Part shown: piece after piece, positions 62,006-64,000 of the stretch | Position numbering within the stretch: the first letter of the stretch is position 1 | Layout: the number at the start of each line of letters is the position of its first letter | NCBI GenBank assembly: GCA_905182995.1 | Contig: CAJJDP010000105.1 | Coordinates: forward strand, 310,001-374,000 | Origin: Paramecium octaurelia | Taxonomy: Eukaryota > Ciliophora > Oligohymenophorea > Peniculida > Parameciidae | Reading direction: 5' to 3' | DNA: 64,000 nucleotides | Program-made: the position numbers and the translations under genes | Notes under the pieces: generated by a model | The model's input: the letters and a program-made list of their open reading frames with translations, nothing else | Told to the model about the DNA's origin: nothing | The model's database searches: none

Positions 62006-63898
62006 AATACAACACACTCTATAAACAATTTCTTGGCAATCCTATTAACAAGTTCTAGATCCAAAAAATACTCTAGGCAGGGTGCTGTAATTCGTTATTC
62101 TTGCCTGATTTCAAGTTTGAAAGCCATAAGGCTCAAGCTACTGCTAGCCTGCATTTTATGTTCATCTGCTACCAAATGCAAATACAGAGTCAGTGTTTGA
62201 TGAACAACTTCCAATACAATGCCAGCCAGCTTTTCCTCATCTTAATCGTACCATTGTGATGAAAGTAGAAGAGACCAAGTTTGAATAGCAATAACAATCT
62301 AACATCGATTGAATTCTAAACTTAAAACGTGTAGTTTCATCCACAAGGAGAGTTATATTGCTTTCAAGATAAAATTAGTCAGCTTTATCTGAGTGACCAA
62401 CTAGATCCGGTATATCATTAGGATTTCAGAGTCAAATTTGGTGTTAGTATTTATACCAACATCACAATAAATGATATTGAAAAGCTTTTACCTTTTAACA
62501 TTACTATATACTTTTATCTGAATTTTAGTTGAAGAGAATTTTGTGAACTATCATGAATCAATGCTTATTGTTCACCCATATTATAATTCAAAACTCTAAG
62601 TTAGATATAAAAATTAAGAAAAAATTTTGATTTACAAAGAAACATAAGGTGTATTTGAAGCAATAAGGTCAGATTTATCTCAAAAGAGAATTGCTTGCTC
62701 ACTTAATTAGTCCGAATTTCTGCTTTAAGTTCTCATCATGTAAAGCAAAATTGTTTAAAGCTGAACTCATAATTATTAATTTTTGATACTTCCTCTACTT
62801 TATGTAATAATTTTTGAAAGGTAATTCTTAAATTTTATTACTGAAATCATTTTGATAGCTGACCGAAATTGTAACCTTATTTATACATATGCTGACTTGC
62901 TTTTGATGTATGGAAAATACATGCTAAAGGTAATTAGATGAGGCTTATTTATAAGATTAAATGATAAACTTTATAAGCAAGAATAAGAGTAACATAGCCT
63001 CAGCAGTGAATATCAAATAATAGCAAGGAGCTGGAATCAGCTTGATAAATCAGTTATCTTAAAAGATGATAATTTAGACAAGAAAACCTTATTCAATTAA
63101 ACCTTCAATAACTAAGAAGATTGCAACCTAGCCAAAAGAAGGGAGTTGTTAATTTAGTTATAGAAAAGGTAATATATGTAAAATTATTCGCAATAGTAGA
63201 CGCAGAATTACCAAATGTGTCGTTTTATGATACGCTTGGATAATTTGGCGACAAGAATTGATTTAGATAATGGATCTTTCAGTTTGATGCTTATAGAAAA
63301 AATGGATCTACTTTTGAAGTACTATTTATTTATGAGTAAGGGCAGCGAGAAATGAATAATATATAGGTATGAATGGTTAACAGCAGAATCAAGAACTTCA
63401 CAAAAATAAGATTTGATGAATCTAAAATATTTCATATATGATTCAAAGAAAGAAGTGAAGAGATGAAAATAGTCTCTTATGAAAGTTAATCGGAAAAGAG
63501 AATTATCCAGATTGTAACCTTTTTTCCGAAGGCAACCTTTAATTTCATTCTTTTGATCAACAACTATTGACAAATTTAAGATGTGGAATCAATGCGAACA
63601 CTTGCTTCTAATATTTTAAATTCATTATGGCTATAAATTAATTAACGAATAAAAACCAACTTCCAACAGATTAGGAAGTGCACATAACAAAAAAGACATC
63701 TTGTTGGAATTAACAATCATTACTCATTTTTCAAGGAAAAAGTTGAGCTTACTAAGTTGTTGCTGTTGTAATTCATTTGACAAGCTTTACAGTACTTATT
63801 ATTATGCCAAGCAAAGGAATAACCAAGAATTTTTAGCTTTAACTCAGTCTGTGGAATATCAAAAAATCAATGTTATAGACTATCTCTCTAATTTTTGA
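61826..63898 (+). CDS. Broken or many-exon gene for a large unknown protein
   Basis: The proposed start is ATG 61826, then a 35-nt intron (61835-61869) and a long clean exon (GLDEHFHLFFYIGQPGFEN, then KVKYNTLYKQFLGNPINKF). A 21-nt intron follows at 62248-62268. Further coding-like segments, in changing frames, are 62531-62764, 62765-62929 (IYTYADLLLMYGKYMLK), 62950-63352 (IIARSWNQLDKSVILKDDN and DNLATRIDLDNGSFSLML), 63483-63746 and 63720-63898. Several frame changes and in-frame TGAs have no GT...AG intron of normal length that would repair them. Either sequence errors, retained germline inserts or true decay are involved. A long membrane-associated protein (PAS-like ciliate family) is possible but unproven. 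Confidence 0.4.
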
Positions 63899-64000
63899 AT
63901 GAACTTGTTTATCGTTAACTCTTTAATTTTTGTTGATCTAAAAATAGAATATCATATGTGGTTTTAAAGGTTTACCCGATTTACTATTAATCTAAGCAAT

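Noticed and set aside
1-64000. CRISPR arrays, insertion sequences, bacterial operons
   Set aside because: There are no regularly spaced repeats, no transposase-like frame and no Shine-Dalgarno-led gene strings; the genome is eukaryotic.

Overview
The window reads as macronuclear DNA of a ciliate, most likely Paramecium. TAA and TAG have to be read as glutamine and TGA is the only stop: with that code, short open stretches fuse into full-length recognisable proteins. Intergenic DNA is very AT-rich, spacers between genes are often only tens of bases, and introns are tiny. I placed about 40 introns of 18-35 nt, nearly all starting GTA and ending TAG, AAG or CAG. All frames below use the ciliate code. 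Where I give a protein length, the sum of exons is an exact multiple of three.

1-12.0 kb: a two-pore cation channel (+), a 97-residue ORF and a CK1-type kinase (+), a small MGNN-start protein (-), two tandem paralogous hybrid histidine kinases (-) and a REEP/HVA22-type membrane protein (+). 12.0-21.2 kb: 14-3-3 (+) converges on an importin-5-like karyopherin (-), followed by proteasome alpha2 (-), a 133-residue unknown protein (-), a TBC/Rab-GAP (+) and tRNA-Arg(ACG). 21.2-31.2 kb: an unknown 281-residue protein (-), a vWA-like protein with a long charged linker (+), a cytochrome P450 (-), a 1,167-residue coiled-coil/EF-hand protein (-), a mitochondrial carrier (-) and a 76-residue protein with a signal sequence (-).

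31.2-44 kb: a full-length ABCC transporter (+), a coiled-coil protein (-), a SNF2-RING (Rad5/HLTF-type) ATPase (+), a Gln/Asn-rich protein (+) and an incompletely resolved minus-strand gene. 44-59.3 kb: two giant cysteine-rich cell-surface genes in the same orientation. One encodes a 2,040-residue receptor-like protein with a multi-pass C-terminus; the other encodes a 2,537-residue protein with the features of a GPI-anchored variable surface antigen (i-antigen).

59.3-64 kb is gene-poor and structurally odd. It has a 919-bp direct repeat that appears perfect, whose second copy starts right after the only N in the window. A less AT-rich segment of unlike composition lies between the copies, and a broken or poorly resolved gene begins inside copy 2. 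This looks like a contig join or an alternative macronuclear rearrangement, possibly near a chromosome end.

Functionally the window is a mix of housekeeping genes (proteasome, nuclear import, 14-3-3, carrier, tRNA) and genes for signalling, membrane and surface biology (channel, histidine kinases, ABCC, surface proteins). No operon-like logic is seen. The only clear functional pairings are the two histidine kinases and the two cysteine-rich surface genes.
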